DNA from: Chamaelirium japonicum
Taxonomy: Eukaryota > Streptophyta > Magnoliopsida > Liliales > Melanthiaceae
Reading direction: 5' to 3'
Length of the DNA: 64,000 nucleotides
Assembly: GCA_947650365.1 (NCBI GenBank)
Contig: CANTAL010000146.1
Span: 728,680 to 792,679, forward strand
This document shows positions 62,028 to 64,000 of this stretch, piece after piece. Below the pieces are notes generated by a model. It saw nothing but the letters and a program-made list of their open reading frames with translations. It did no database searches and was not told the origin of the DNA. Position numbers and translations under genes: made by a program. Every line of letters starts with the position of its first letter. The stretch's first letter is position 1.

Positions 62028-64000
62028 TGGATACATTCGTGTGAATGAATTAGAATGGATCGTACGAATGAGTAAGAATGGATCGTACGAATGAAATAGA
62101 ATGGATTGCACGAATGAATTAGAATGGATCGTACGAATGAATTAGAATGGATCGTGTGAAAGAATTAGAATGGATCGTACGATCCATTCTTACTCATTCG
62201 TATGATCCATTCTAATTCATTCGGACGAATGTATCCATTCTAATTTATTCGTACGATCCATTCTAATTCATTCGTATGATCCATTCTAATTCATTCGTAC
62301 GATCCATTCTTACTCATTCGTATGATCCATTCTAATTCATTCGTACAATCCATTCTAATTCATTCGTACGATCGATTCTAATTCATTCGCACTATCCATT
62401 CTAATTCATTCGTACGATCCATTCTAATTCATTCATATGATCCATTCTAATTTATTCGTTCAAATATATCCATGCTAATTCATTCGTACGATCCATTCTA
62501 ATTCATTCGCACGATCCATTCTAATTCATTCGCACGAATGTATCCATTCTAATTCATTTGCACGATCCAGTCTAATTCATTCCTATGATCTATTCTAATT
62601 CATTCGTACGATCCATTCTAATTCATTCTAATTCATTCGTACGATCCATTCTACGATCCATTCTAATTCATTCGTATATTCCATTCTAATTCATTAGCAC
62701 GATCCATGCTAATGAATTAGAATGGATCGTACGATCCAATCTAATTCATTCATACGATCCATTCTTACTCATTCGTATGATCCATTCTAATTCAATCGTA
62801 CGATCCATTCTAATTCATTCATACGATCCATTCTAATTCCTTCGTACGATCCATTCTAATTCATTCGTACGATCCATTCTAATTCATTCGTACGATCCAT
62901 TCTAATTCCTTTGTACGATCCATTCTAATTCATTCTTACGATTCATTCTAATTCATTCGCGCAATCTATTCTAATTCATTCGTACGATCCATTCTAATTC
63001 ATTCGTACGATCCATTCTAATTCATTCATACAATCCATTCTAATTCATTCGCACGAATGTATCCATTCTAATTCATTCGTACGATCCATTCTAATTCATT
63101 CGCACAATCTATTCTAATTCATTCATACGATCCATTCTAATTCATTCGCACGAATGTATCCATTCTAATTCATTCATACGATCCATTCTACTTCATTCGT
63201 ACTATCCGTTCTAATTCACTCATACGATCCATTCTAATTCATTCATACGATCCATTCTAATTCATTTGCACGAATATATCCATTCTAATTCATTCGTACG
63301 ATCCATTCTAATTCCTTCGTACGATCCATTCTAATTCCTTCGTACGATCCATTCTATTTCATTCGTATGATCCATTCTAATTCCTTCGTACGAACCATTC
63401 TAATTCCTTCGTATCAATTCTAATTCACTCATACGATCCATTCTAATTCATTCGTACGATCCATTCTAATTCATTCATACAATCCATTCTAATTCATTCG
63501 CACGAATCTATCCATTCTAATTCATTCGGACGATCAGTTCTAATTCATTCACAAAATCTATTCTAATTCATTCATACGATCCATTCTAATTCATTCACAC
63601 GAATGTATCCATTCTAATTCATTCATACGATCCATTCTAATTCATTCGTACGATCTATTCTAATTCATTCGTGCAATCCATTCTATTTCATTCGTACGAT
63701 CCATTCTTACTCATTCGTACGATCCATTCTAATTTATTCACACGAATGTATCCATTCGTACGAATGAATTAGAATGGATTGTACGAATGAATTAGAATGG
63801 ATCGTACGAATGAATTAGAATGGATCGTACGAAGGAATTAGAATGGATCGTACGAATGAATTAGAATGGATCGTACGAATGAATTAGAATAGATCGTACG
63901 AATGAATTAGAATGGATCGTACGAAGGAATTAGAATGGATCGTACGAATGAATTAGAATGGATATATTCGTGCAAATGAATTAGAATGGATCGTATGAAT
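62028..64000. repeat. Satellite to the window end: reverse, forward, reverse
   Basis: Reverse 62,028-62,180, forward 62,181-63,758 with a one-unit reverse island at about 62,705-62,725, reverse 63,759-64,000. The final part (about 63,665-64,000) aligns without net gaps to 31,719-32,054. The array continues past the window. Confidence 0.95.

Noticed and set aside
1989..64000. Telomeric or known centromeric repeat
   Set aside because: The unit does not resemble TTTAGGG-type telomere repeats, and 23/28 bp is far from the roughly 150-180 bp common for plant centromere satellites. A centromeric role cannot be judged from sequence alone.

Overview
The window looks like plant nuclear heterochromatin, most likely from an angiosperm; the species cannot be named from the sequence. 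Two things point to a plant. One is a Ty3/gypsy Tat-type LTR end with its TGGCGCCGTCTGTGGGA primer binding site. The other is an L1-type LINE whose ORF2 carries a C-terminal RNase H domain, which is typical of plant L1 elements. I see no host protein-coding gene, rRNA or tRNA.

Layout. Positions 1 to about 1989 are GC-rich and belong to a truncated LTR retrotransposon: an array of about 146-bp repeats (1-745), a duplicated segment with a 22-bp minisatellite (919-1328), the LTR promoter with G-box and TATA box (1625-1664), U5 ending near 1858, the primer binding site (1861-1877) and the first 30 codons of a probable gag. The element stops abruptly inside gag at about 1989. From there to the window end, except for the LINE, everything is one AT-rich satellite family.

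Satellite. The basic unit is 23 bp (starts GATCCATTC, ends TTCATTCGTAC). A second unit of 28 bp has ATGTA inserted after the initial GA. Orientation flips roughly 70 times in about 58 kb. 'Forward' below means the GATCCATTC sense on the + strand; 'reverse' means the opposite. The flips use a small number of recurring junction sequences, so inverted segments were amplified as larger units after the junctions formed. Higher-order copies can be traced, including a 1,544-bp tandem duplication (about 36,140-37,684 and onward), a 2,580-bp-offset copy (59,597/62,177), a copy about 12.7 kb away (32.9-34.9 kb and 45.6-47.4 kb), and one 31,946 bp away that runs off the window end.

LINE. A 5'-truncated LINE (39,111-42,681, minus strand) sits inside the second copy of the 1,544-bp duplication. 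It has a 16-bp target-site duplication, a 16-nt poly(A) tail and an undamaged 1,142-codon reading frame (linker, reverse transcriptase, zinc-binding region, RNase H) that lacks the endonuclease domain. The uninterrupted target site survives in the neighbouring copy at 37,551-37,566, so the LINE landed after that duplication. The first ten codons of the frame come from the satellite.

No undescribed enzymatic system is visible. The unusual part is structural: a satellite whose linker is a CGTACG palindrome and which has repeatedly switched strand and re-amplified the switched segments. Long near-identical repeats of this kind are also hard to assemble, so large-scale order should be treated with care.
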